A stretch of DNA of 40,849 nt from Candidatus Gallipaludibacter merdavium (GTDB lineage Bacteria; Bacteroidota; Bacteroidia; Bacteroidales; Paludibacteraceae). The notes beneath the pieces are model-generated. The model did not search any database. It was not told the DNA's origin and saw only the letters and a program-made list of their open reading frames with translations. Of the stretch, positions 19,579-26,599 are shown in pieces. The DNA lies in the NCBI GenBank assembly GCA_017694875.1, contig JADIMG010000091.1, positions 1 to 40,849 on the forward strand. Reading direction: 5' to 3'. The position numbers and the translations under genes are program-made. Position 1 is the stretch's first letter. Each line of letters starts with the position of its first letter.

Positions 19579-19625
19579 GGGTCATATCAAACTCAATCTT
19601 TTGAGTAAATGATATGACTCTTTTT
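19579..19625 (+). terminator. Rho-independent terminator of the surface-protein locus
   Basis: An 11-bp outer stem (19579-19589 with 19610-19620, one G-U pair) encloses a 6-bp inner stem (19591-19596 with 19601-19606). A TTTTT run (19621-19625) follows. It lies 53 bp after the OmpA-like stop. Nothing else was recognised in the 305-bp gap to 19831 apart from the promoter element at 19779. Confidence 0.88.
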
Positions 19626-19778
19626 ATATGCTCTTTATCTATTAATACAGATAACTAATCCTTTTCAATACACATTTATGAAAACAAATGGTACGACAAC
19701 AATAAAAGGAAATATTGACTTTGCTGAATGACAATAATAAAAAATGAGAAAATACTGATAGTTACAAATGTTTTTTCG

Positions 19779-19786
19779 TACATTTG
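19779..19786 (+). promoter_or_regulatory. Promoter -7 element for the DUF1573-meaB pair
   Basis: TACATTTG matches TAnnTTTG exactly, 44 bp before the ATG at 19831. No good TTTG lies about 19 bp upstream, so the -33 box is weak or absent. Confidence 0.6.
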
Positions 19787-19830
19787 CCCAGTTAGGACAA
19801 AACAATGTTTCATTTTAAACACATATAAAT

Positions 19831-20922
19831 ATGAAAAAACTTAGTTTTATCGTATTGCTGTGCACCATTTTTTCCGCAACAGCATTTACACAGAATCCTG
19901 TTATTAAATTCGAGAAAACTACTCATGATTTTGGAACCATGAAAGAAGCTGACGGTAGAGTTACAACTGTATTTGAATTTACCAACGAAGGTGCAACTCC
20001 ATTGGTAATCAGCAAAGTAAGAGCTTCTTGCGGATGTACAACACCTAGCTGGACAAAAACGCCTATTGAACCAGGACAAAAAGGTAACATCACCGTTACA
20101 TATAACCCAATGGGCAGACAAGGCGGTCCGTGGCAAAAATCCATTACTGTTACTTCCAATGCAACAACCCCGACAACCCGTCTGATTATCAAAGGTAACA
20201 CCATTTCCAAATCAGCACAACCTGTTGATGCATATCCTATCAAAATTGACGGTTTAGGACTCAAAACAAACACTTACCAATTTGGCAATATCAAAAAAGG
20301 CAATGTAATTGAGAAAAGTATTGAGCTGGCCAATACGACAAAAGATCCTGTCCGCATCGAACTGGTTTCTTCAGCTAAATATATTGAAACCTTAGCTACT
20401 CCTGAACTTGTTGAACCGGGAAAGACCGCTATGCTGAAAGTACGCTTTGACAGCAAAGCATGCCAGGAATGGGGTCCAATCCGCGAAGAAGTTCATTTAC
20501 TTGTGAATGGTTCTACAGAAGCTTCTGAAAAGAACCGCTTAAGCGTTATTGGCAATGTGATTGAAGACTTCAGCAATCTGAGCACAGAAGAACGCCAACA
20601 AGCTCCTATTGCCGAATATAGCACTATCAACGTAAATCTTGGAACCATTAAGGCAGGAAGCAAAGCGACACAAAAAGTGTCTATCAGCAACAAAGGCAAA
20701 AAAGCCCTTGCCGTTCGCCGCATTGTAAACAACAACAAGAGCAACATTACCGCCAGCATCAACAAAACAAACATCAATAACGGCAAAAAAGCCGATTTGA
20801 AGATTGAAGTAAATACCAAAGATTTAAAACCTTCTACCTATCGTCGAAACATTACCGTGATTACAAATGATCCTGATCACGTTAATACTATGATATCGAT
20901 TGTTTGGAAAGTGGAAGAATAA
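19831..20922 (+). CDS. Exported DUF1573 protein with three Ig-like repeats
   Basis: This 363-residue protein has a signal peptide (MKKLSFIVLLCTIFSATAF, cleavage near TQ). The first repeat is a typical DUF1573 domain, VIKFEKTTHDFGTM through VRASCGCTTPSW to GPWQKSITVTSN. The second (about 135-235) and third (about 270-363, NLGTIKAGSK and NITVITNDPDH) are related ASH- or Ig-like beta-sandwiches that lack the CGC motif. DUF1573 proteins are very common in Bacteroidota and have no established biochemical role; an envelope location is likely. The next gene, meaB, starts 15 bp downstream, so the two are probably cotranscribed, although no functional link is obvious. Confidence 0.88.
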   Translation: MKKLSFIVLLCTIFSATAFTQNPVIKFEKTTHDFGTMKEADGRVTTVFEFTNEGATPLVISKVRASCGCTTPSWTKTPIEPGQKGNITVTYNPMGRQGGPWQKSITVTSNATTPTTRLIIKGNTISKSAQPVDAYPIKIDGLGLKTNTYQFGNIKKGNVIEKSIELANTTKDPVRIELVSSAKYIETLATPELVEPGKTAMLKVRFDSKACQEWGPIREEVHLLVNGSTEASEKNRLSVIGNVIEDFSNLSTEERQQAPIAEYSTINVNLGTIKAGSKATQKVSISNKGKKALAVRRIVNNNKSNITASINKTNINNGKKADLKIEVNTKDLKPSTYRRNITVITNDPDHVNTMISIVWKVEE

Positions 20923-20937
20923 CAAAAAAACAAAGAC

Positions 20938-22035
20938 ATGCAATACCATCCTGAAAACGAGCCCCAACATATAGGACTAAGCGTAAACGAAGGTGTGAGC
21001 GACGTTCCTATTGTGAATCCTTATGCCAGACCACGGCGCAAACGCCAGCACTTTTCTGTAGACGAATATACAGACGCCATACTAAAAGGTGACATGACGA
21101 TGCTGAGCCGTGCTGTCACACTGGTGGAGAGTTCACTACCTGGCGACCAGACTACTGCCCAAGCGGTCATTGAAAAATGTCTGCCTCACGCAGGAAAGTC
21201 CATCAGATTGGGAATTACAGGGGTGCCCGGTGCAGGTAAAAGTACCTTTATTGATGAGCTCGGAATATTGCTAACACGCAAAGGACACAAACTTGCAGTG
21301 TTAGCCATCGACCCGAGCAGCGAACGAAGCAAAGGAAGCATCTTAGGAGACAAGACCAGAATGGAACGTTTATCCACTGACAATAATGCTTTCATTCGCC
21401 CTTCACCATCTGCCGGTTCCCTTGGAGGTGTTGCACGCAAAACCAGAGAAAGTATCATCTTGTGTGAGGCCGCCGGATTTGACGTCATCTTCGTTGAAAC
21501 TGTAGGCGTAGGGCAAAGCGAAACCGCAGTCCACTCCATGGTAGACTTTTTCCTTTTACTGCAACTGGCCGGTACGGGTGATGAACTGCAAGGTATCAAA
21601 CGTGGCATTATGGAAATGGCTGATGGCATTGCTATCAACAAATGCGACGGCAACAACATTGAAAAAGCAAAAGTAGCCCGTAGCCAATTCCAAAATGCAC
21701 TGCATCTGTTTCCTCCCCATGAATCAGGATGGTCACCGGAGGCTATCACATGTTCTGCCGTGGAAGGGAATGGCGTACCCGAAGTATGGGATATGGTCCA
21801 ACGCTACATTACCTTCACGAAAGGGAACGGTTATTTTAATGAAAAAAGGACCCGACAAGCGAAATACTGGATGTATGAAAGCATCAATGAACATTTACGC
21901 AATCATTTCTATCAAAACGAAACAATAGAGAAACTGTTGCCGCGTTTTGAAGAACAAGTGCTAAAAGACGAAATAAGTTCATTTGTTGCAGCCAACAAAC
22001 TTCTGGAAACATATTTCAAAATTATCAAGGACTAA
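20938..22035 (+). CDS. meaB: MeaB/ArgK-type GTPase, methylmalonyl-CoA mutase chaperone
   Basis: This 365-residue cytoplasmic G protein belongs to the MeaB/ArgK family. The family gates cobalamin loading and protects methylmalonyl-CoA mutase during catalysis. The P-loop GVPGAGKST has its lysine at K101. The family motif IDPSSERSKGSILGDKTRM follows, then the FVETVGVGQSE switch II region and the NKCDGNN base-recognition motif. Length and motif order are normal for the family. In Bacteroidota the mutase runs in the succinate-to-propionate route, which also needs a methylmalonyl-CoA decarboxylase; a candidate carboxyltransferase subunit lies at 34873-36420. The mutase genes are not in the window. 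A strong terminator follows at 22083. Confidence 0.93.
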   Translation: MQYHPENEPQHIGLSVNEGVSDVPIVNPYARPRRKRQHFSVDEYTDAILKGDMTMLSRAVTLVESSLPGDQTTAQAVIEKCLPHAGKSIRLGITGVPGAGKSTFIDELGILLTRKGHKLAVLAIDPSSERSKGSILGDKTRMERLSTDNNAFIRPSPSAGSLGGVARKTRESIILCEAAGFDVIFVETVGVGQSETAVHSMVDFFLLLQLAGTGDELQGIKRGIMEMADGIAINKCDGNNIEKAKVARSQFQNALHLFPPHESGWSPEAITCSAVEGNGVPEVWDMVQRYITFTKGNGYFNEKRTRQAKYWMYESINEHLRNHFYQNETIEKLLPRFEEQVLKDEISSFVAANKLLETYFKIIKD

Positions 22036-22082
22036 GATACATGACTACGTTGTAGTACTATAGCAAATTTCCGCTATCCCCC

Positions 22083-22123
22083 AAGCCTTTTCATACCAGC
22101 AGACAGGTATGAAAAGGCTTTTT
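22083..22123 (+). terminator. Rho-independent terminator after meaB
   Basis: A perfect 15-bp stem (22083-22097 with 22106-22120) with an 8-base loop continues into TTT. The facing gene ends at 22178 on the minus strand. Read in that direction the hairpin lacks a T-run, so it serves mainly meaB. Confidence 0.9.
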
Positions 22124-22177
22124 CTATATTTGCAAGGAATGCCTACCCACTAGTTACAAACCACTATCAAGCTATCG

Positions 22178-22657
22178 CTAAACCAGTGCTTTTATATAGT
22201 AATACAGAAAGAAAGCTGAAATAATCAATTTGAGCAAAGTGCCGGCCATAAAACCGACAAAAGCTCCCACACCAGCCCGAAAAGCCTCATGGGATTGTTT
22301 ACCTGCCAGAAATTCACCTATAACCGCACCAATAAAAGGGCCCAACACAATCCCCCATGGTCCCAAAAAGATTCCCACCAGAACTCCAATCGTACTACCC
22401 CAGATACCCCATTTGGTACCTCCAAACCTTTTAGCACCCCACGCCGGAATGAAGTAATCGAGAAGCTGAACAACCACAACTGCCGCACCCCATAACAAAA
22501 GGAAAGTCAATGAAAAATCAGCATAAGAAGAAGCATGCAACAGCAACAAACCCACATAGGCTAAAGGCACTCCTGGTAGTACCGGCAATATACAACCGGC
22601 TATGCCAATCAAAATACAAACTGCGGCTAAAACAACTAAAACAACATCCATAAACAA
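22178..22657 (-). CDS. DUF456 family small membrane protein
   Basis: This 159-residue protein is nearly all hydrophobic, with about four to five membrane-spanning segments. It shows the Gly/Pro-rich DUF456 pattern: GIAGCILPVLPGVPLAYVG near the N-terminus, then KWGIWGSTIGVLVG, FLGPWGIVLGPFIGAVIGE and a final LKLIISAFFLYYY segment. The glycine-rich repeats resemble those of glycine-zipper membrane proteins. DUF456 has no assigned function. It could start at the ATG at 22657 or at 22651, two codons in. It is transcribed alone on the minus strand, divergently from the gene at 22826. Confidence 0.85.
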   Translation of the reverse strand: MFMDVVLVVLAAVCILIGIAGCILPVLPGVPLAYVGLLLLHASSYADFSLTFLLLWGAAVVVVQLLDYFIPAWGAKRFGGTKWGIWGSTIGVLVGIFLGPWGIVLGPFIGAVIGEFLAGKQSHEAFRAGVGAFVGFMAGTLLKLIISAFFLYYYIKALV

Positions 22658-22689
22658 GATTTCTACTCAAAGTAAATTGATTCTGCTAG

Positions 22690-22722
22690 CAAAGATAGCG
22701 ATTTCAACCTGCGAATCACAAA
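22690..22722 (-). promoter_or_regulatory. Minus-strand promoter of the DUF456 gene
   Basis: On the minus strand TTTG (22719-22722), a 21-bp spacer and TATCTTTG (22690-22697) fit the Bacteroidetes promoter form, 33 bp ahead of the ATG at 22657. The spacer is slightly long. Confidence 0.62.
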
Positions 22723-22750
22723 AAATAGCATAAAATTATCGGCTCAAAGT

Positions 22751-22780
22751 TTTGGAATTAAATTTCTTTGCGTAAATTTG
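22751..22780 (+). promoter_or_regulatory. Promoter of the 22826-25154 operon
   Basis: TTTG (22751-22754), an 18-bp spacer and TAAATTTG (22773-22780) match the Bacteroidetes consensus, 45 bp before the start at 22826. It diverges from the DUF456 promoter. Confidence 0.75.
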
Positions 22781-22825
22781 CGTCCCGTAAAGTAGAATGA
22801 AAACACTAAAAAAACAGAGTATAAA

Positions 22826-23509
22826 ATGAAATCGGTCATCAGAATCTTATTAGGAATCGCTATTGTATTCTTAGCTTACCTTTGTGTAACCAGTGTATTA
22901 ACCCCTATTCGTTTTGAACAAGAGAAAGCAAAACGCGAAAAGGTTATTATTAAACATTTGATTGACATCCGTGCTGCCGAGCTGGAATTTAAAGAACAAA
23001 ACGGTCATTATACTGCTGACAGAGACAGTCTGATTACTTTCTTGCAAACAGCCAAAAAGAAAGAGGTAAGAAAAGAAGGTGCTCTGACCGAAGCGCAATT
23101 GGAAGCTGGATTGACAGAAGCAAAGGCTGTGAAAATCATTGAGAAAGGTGACTTGAAGGAAATTGAAGCTAACGGCTTGCAAGGTTTCCGCCGTGATACT
23201 GTCTACAACGATATGTTGCAAAGCTTATACAAGAACGAATATACTAAAGAGACTATCGCTAATCTGTTTGTTATTCCATTCAGCAACGGAAAACATTTTG
23301 AAATCGAAGTCAACAACTCATACATGAGTTCTTCTAATATCAATGTGCCTTTATTTGAAGCCAGAGCTTCTTTCGACAGCTACTTGAGCGACTTGAACAA
23401 GCAAGAACTTATCAATGCCAAAGATATTGCAAAAACATTGGAACGCTACCCTGGTTTAAAAGTTGGTTCTGTGGTTGAGCCAAACAACAATGCCGGTAAC
23501 TGGGAATAA
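22826..23509 (+). CDS. Membrane-anchored protein of unknown function
   Basis: This 227-residue protein has a single N-terminal membrane anchor (about 5-26, IRILLGIAIVFLAYLCVTSVL) and a charged extracytoplasmic body. A helical segment (FEQEKAKREKVIIKHLIDIRAAELEFKEQNG, given in pieces: FEQEKAKREK, HLIDIRAAELEF) resembles the stalk helix of pseudopilin-like proteins, where a hydrophobic helix is followed by an ALEFxxxNG-type segment, but there is no prepilin cleavage motif. The rest is mixed. I do not recognise the family by name; similar proteins are common in Bacteroidales. It heads a tight operon with the DUF3822 gene 18 bp downstream. Confidence 0.75.
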   Translation: MKSVIRILLGIAIVFLAYLCVTSVLTPIRFEQEKAKREKVIIKHLIDIRAAELEFKEQNGHYTADRDSLITFLQTAKKKEVRKEGALTEAQLEAGLTEAKAVKIIEKGDLKEIEANGLQGFRRDTVYNDMLQSLYKNEYTKETIANLFVIPFSNGKHFEIEVNNSYMSSSNINVPLFEARASFDSYLSDLNKQELINAKDIAKTLERYPGLKVGSVVEPNNNAGNWE

Positions 23510-23527
23510 TAATTCCCCGCTTTACAT

Positions 23528-24196
23528 ATGCAAAAAAGCATACCATATAAACTATCCATCCGCATAGAAGCGGATGGATTTTCTTTTGTATTGACTCAAA
23601 ACGGCAAACTGCTATTGAAGAGACAATTGTGGTGTAACAAAAATGAACTGGTCAACAAATTAGTAGCTGAACTGCAACTGCAAAATCTATCAGATAAGCT
23701 ATTTGACCAAGTGGAAGTAATCATTCATTCTCCTAAAGCACAATTGATTCCCCAAGAAATCTACCGACAGGAAGACGAAACACATTGGCTACAATTGAAG
23801 CACAAGGACAAACAGTATATTTCCTCAGATACTATCGACATATACGGATGTTACAATATATTTGCTACAGATCTCAAGCTATATAATGCCATAAAAGCCG
23901 TATTACCTCCACACACTGTTTTCAAGCACGCTCTTACCGAGCTCATTACGCAACCCATTAACAGCAATACCTGCATGAGGGTTTATCAAGGAAATAAATT
24001 TATTGACATCTGTGTCATTAAAGAGGGGAAACTACTTTTGGCAAACACGATAACCATAGAAAACGACGCCGACGCAGCCTATTGGATAATGAACGTGATT
24101 GAACAACTCAATCTGACAATCAAGACTGACAATATAGAAATACAGTCAGAAACATCATCAAGCTTACGAAATATACTAAACGAATTATTACCATAA
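23528..24196 (+). CDS. DUF3822 family protein
   Basis: This 222-residue protein has no signal peptide or membrane segment. It fits DUF3822, a Bacteroidota-specific family usually found directly upstream of rsmD, as here with a 3-bp gap. The alternating strands and the split into two similar halves suggest an actin- or ribonuclease-H-like fold, but I infer this only from the pattern and from family notes I remember. No catalytic motif is apparent. Its fixed neighbour rsmD suggests a link to ribosome or RNA metabolism, which is untested. Confidence 0.72.
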   Translation: MQKSIPYKLSIRIEADGFSFVLTQNGKLLLKRQLWCNKNELVNKLVAELQLQNLSDKLFDQVEVIIHSPKAQLIPQEIYRQEDETHWLQLKHKDKQYISSDTIDIYGCYNIFATDLKLYNAIKAVLPPHTVFKHALTELITQPINSNTCMRVYQGNKFIDICVIKEGKLLLANTITIENDADAAYWIMNVIEQLNLTIKTDNIEIQSETSSSLRNILNELLP

Positions 24197-24199
24197 AAG

Positions 24200-24730
24200 A
24201 TGCGGATTATCAGCGGAAAATTCAAGGGGAAAAGAATCAATCCTCCTCAAAACATAACGGCCAGACCTACAACTGACTTTGCAAAGGAAAGCCTATTCAA
24301 TCTACTCAACAACAGAATAGATATTGAAGATGCAGATGTCCTTGACCTTTTCTCTGGAACAGGAAGCATCAGCTTGGAATGTGTTTCACGGGGTGCGAGA
24401 GAAGTGATTGGCATTGAATTGGCACAGAGACAAGCAGACTTTATCAGGAAAACTATTGCACAGCTCAACATAACCAATTACAGACTGCTCCGTACGGACG
24501 TGTTCCGTTTTCTTGATTCCTGTAAAATCCAATTTGATTTTATCTTTGCTGACCCTCCCTACGATTTGCCTACATTGCCCACACTACCGCAAATCATCTT
24601 TGAAAAAGGACTGCTTAAAACAGACGGTATATTTGTATTGGAACATCCTGCAAAGTACGATTTCTCAGAACATCCCCATTTTTGCGACCACCGCAATTAT
24701 GGAAGTGTAAATTTTACCTTCTTCAAATAA
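24200..24730 (+). CDS. rsmD: 16S rRNA (guanine966-N2)-methyltransferase
   Basis: RsmD methylates N2 of G966 in 16S rRNA of the small subunit using S-adenosylmethionine. The 176-residue protein has the family's opening MRIISGKFKGKRI and the ARPTTDFAKESLFNLL segment. The S-adenosylmethionine-binding motif is DLFSGTGS (49-56) and the N6/N2-type catalytic motif is DPPY (118-121). Length is normal. It lies between DUF3822 (3 bp upstream) and folK (1 bp downstream), so translation is probably coupled. Confidence 0.94.
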   Translation: MRIISGKFKGKRINPPQNITARPTTDFAKESLFNLLNNRIDIEDADVLDLFSGTGSISLECVSRGAREVIGIELAQRQADFIRKTIAQLNITNYRLLRTDVFRFLDSCKIQFDFIFADPPYDLPTLPTLPQIIFEKGLLKTDGIFVLEHPAKYDFSEHPHFCDHRNYGSVNFTFFK

Positions 24731-24731
24731 A

Positions 24732-25154
24732 ATGATCTACTACATCGGAATCGGGACCAACCTTGGAAACAGACAGGAAAATATTGCGAAAGCCTTACAA
24801 CTTATTCAGGAACGTACCGGGAGAATTCTAAGACATTCCAAAGACTTCATCTCTGAACCTTGGGGATTCTCATCTGAAAATACATTTCTGAACATTGCCA
24901 TTGCATTGGACTCTGAACTGTCTCCCATCGACTTGCTGCATCAAACACAAGCCATTGAACGGGAGATGGGACGGACACATAAATCCGTCAACGGCGTCTA
25001 CCATGACCGTATAATCGATATCGACTTGCTGGAATGTGAAGGCATCACCATTCATAGCGAAGAACTGAATCTACCCCACCCGCTTATCAACCAGCGTGAT
25101 TTCGTATACATACCTTTACAGGAAGTGAAAATGCAGGAAGAGCCACATTCATAA
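24732..25154 (+). CDS. folK: 2-amino-4-hydroxy-6-hydroxymethyldihydropteridine pyrophosphokinase
   Basis: FolK transfers pyrophosphate from ATP to 6-hydroxymethyl-dihydropterin, the step before dihydropteroate synthase in folate synthesis. The 140-residue protein shows IGIGTNLGNRQEN at the start, the FLNIAIALDS strand, EREMGRTH, the HPPK signature DRIIDIDLL with its magnesium-binding aspartates, and LPHPLINQRDFVYIPL. Length is slightly short but within the family. It closes the operon starting at 22826 and converges on the PAP2 gene with only 20 bp between stops and no visible terminator. Confidence 0.94.
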   Translation: MIYYIGIGTNLGNRQENIAKALQLIQERTGRILRHSKDFISEPWGFSSENTFLNIAIALDSELSPIDLLHQTQAIEREMGRTHKSVNGVYHDRIIDIDLLECEGITIHSEELNLPHPLINQRDFVYIPLQEVKMQEEPHS

Positions 25155-25174
25155 TCGCCCCTTATATCCCTAAA

Positions 25175-25840
25175 TTACAATTGCCACAAGGCCCATATAC
25201 TCACACATAAAACCGTTAACAGCCAGATAGCAGATATAAGGTATCTGACAAAAACGGGACAAGCGGAAAGAGGCTTTCCTGAAGACATCAGTGACGGACG
25301 GAATCTCTTCAACACAGCATATACCAATAAGGCCATCAAGACTCCCACGATAGCCCCTCCCAAAATATCGCCAGGATAATGTACTCCCAAATACAAGCGC
25401 GAATAACAATTCAGTATCGCCCATAAGAACAAAAATACCGTATTGAGTCTGTCACGAGACAACAAGCCAAACAATAATGACAGACCGATGGTATTGGCAG
25501 CATGCGATGATACAAAACCATAACGTCCACTTCGATAGCCGTTCACCAGGTGCAATACTCCTTCCAATTCAGGAATTCGAGACGGGCGCGGACGTTCAAT
25601 CAATGGCTTCAATATAGAAGAAGACACAAAATCGGCCAAACCTACACAGACTACCATTGCGCCTATTATCCACCATGCATCTTTTCCCCACCGCCTTATT
25701 ATATAATAGACCAATGCCACATACAATGGCAACCATGTCAGCTTGTCTGTATATATGGGGATAAAGAAATCTCCAAATGCACTGTGAAAACTATTGATAT
25801 AGACTAACAGAGCCGTATCAACTTCAATAAGGAAGTTCAT
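25175..25840 (-). CDS. PAP2-superfamily membrane phosphatase
   Basis: This 221-residue integral membrane protein has five to six hydrophobic segments and the three-part acid-phosphatase signature. KX6RP runs from K78 to P86 (KPLIERPRP), the second motif is SSHAANT, and the third is SRLYLGVHYPGD with the catalytic histidine. Such proteins dephosphorylate lipid pyrophosphates at the periplasmic face; undecaprenyl pyrophosphate or lipid A are common substrates, and I cannot choose between them. It starts 8 bp after the batE stop, so it may be the last gene of the moxR-bat operon. A complete undecaprenyl-diphosphatase of the other family (uppP) begins beyond the right edge. Confidence 0.87.
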   Translation of the reverse strand: MNFLIEVDTALLVYINSFHSAFGDFFIPIYTDKLTWLPLYVALVYYIIRRWGKDAWWIIGAMVVCVGLADFVSSSILKPLIERPRPSRIPELEGVLHLVNGYRSGRYGFVSSHAANTIGLSLLFGLLSRDRLNTVFLFLWAILNCYSRLYLGVHYPGDILGGAIVGVLMALLVYAVLKRFRPSLMSSGKPLSACPVFVRYLISAIWLLTVLCVSIWALWQL

Positions 25841-25848
25841 ACAGAATA

Positions 25849-26592
25849 TTATATTCGTTCCAACATCTGCTTTTCTATCCAGCCTCTGTTTCCATTGGCC
25901 AAATGAATCTCATACCAATCGCCCACCGCATCGGCAATGCGCACTTTAGTTCCTTCATGCAGAACAAACAAGTCCGTACCACTCATATCTGGCGCGCTCT
26001 TTACAGTGGCTACCCCCTGGAGAATGATGGCTTCTGTACGTTCTACATAATTATGGCGTGCCACACCGGAAAAAATTCCCGTCAACAAACTCACCAAAAT
26101 AAATACAACAGCCAATTGGAAAGAAAGTTTCCGCAAGACAAGACGTTTGGCAAATGCAAAACTCAAAAAAAGCAAAGCGCAGACAATAAAACATCCAATG
26201 CTGATATATGCCCAGACATTTGATGTCAAAGACTGAATCAAAGACTCTATCCATACTGACAGGAAAGACTTCTGCGTGTTTTGGATATCATCAACCACGC
26301 GCTGTTGCGCCAACTGCAAATTATACTTTGCATCGGCATAAAAGGGTTTCAGACGCAATGCACGCTCATAATTCAGTATCGCTTTGCCTATTTCATTTTG
26401 CTTGTAATAGGCATTGCCCAGATTATAATAGACTTCCGGAGCAAAACCTTCCTCGTCCAACACCTGCGTATATAATTCAACCGCTTGTCCGTAATTACCT
26501 TCCGCATAGGCTTCATTTGCGGCCTCATAATTGGATGCCATTGAAACAAATGCCACCAACAAGAAAAACACAACTATATAAACTCTTTTCAT
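25849..26592 (-). CDS. batE: BatE-like protein: TPR repeats plus SH3-like domain
   Basis: I place the start at the ATG at 26592, 7 bp after the batD stop, which gives 247 residues with a signal peptide (MKRVYIVVFFLLVAFVS). The frame is open to 26619, but that would overlap batD and prepend a basic tail to the signal. TPR units follow (NYEAANEAYAEGNYGQAVEL, then VYYNLGNAYYKQNEIGKAIL and RALRLKPFYADAKYNL), then two membrane segments in the middle, then a C-terminal bacterial SH3-like domain (GTKVRIADAVGDWYEIHLAN). BatE belongs to the Bacteroides aerotolerance set. Its exact role is not settled; TPRs suggest a protein-assembly task in the periplasm. Confidence 0.83.
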   Translation of the reverse strand: MKRVYIVVFFLLVAFVSMASNYEAANEAYAEGNYGQAVELYTQVLDEEGFAPEVYYNLGNAYYKQNEIGKAILNYERALRLKPFYADAKYNLQLAQQRVVDDIQNTQKSFLSVWIESLIQSLTSNVWAYISIGCFIVCALLFLSFAFAKRLVLRKLSFQLAVVFILVSLLTGIFSGVARHNYVERTEAIILQGVATVKSAPDMSGTDLFVLHEGTKVRIADAVGDWYEIHLANGNRGWIEKQMLERI

Positions 26593-26599
26593 ATTCCTG

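Noticed and set aside
21186-21749. 187-codon open frame antisense to meaB
   Set aside because: It mirrors the conserved GTPase coding frame; its own translation is low-complexity and unfamiliar.
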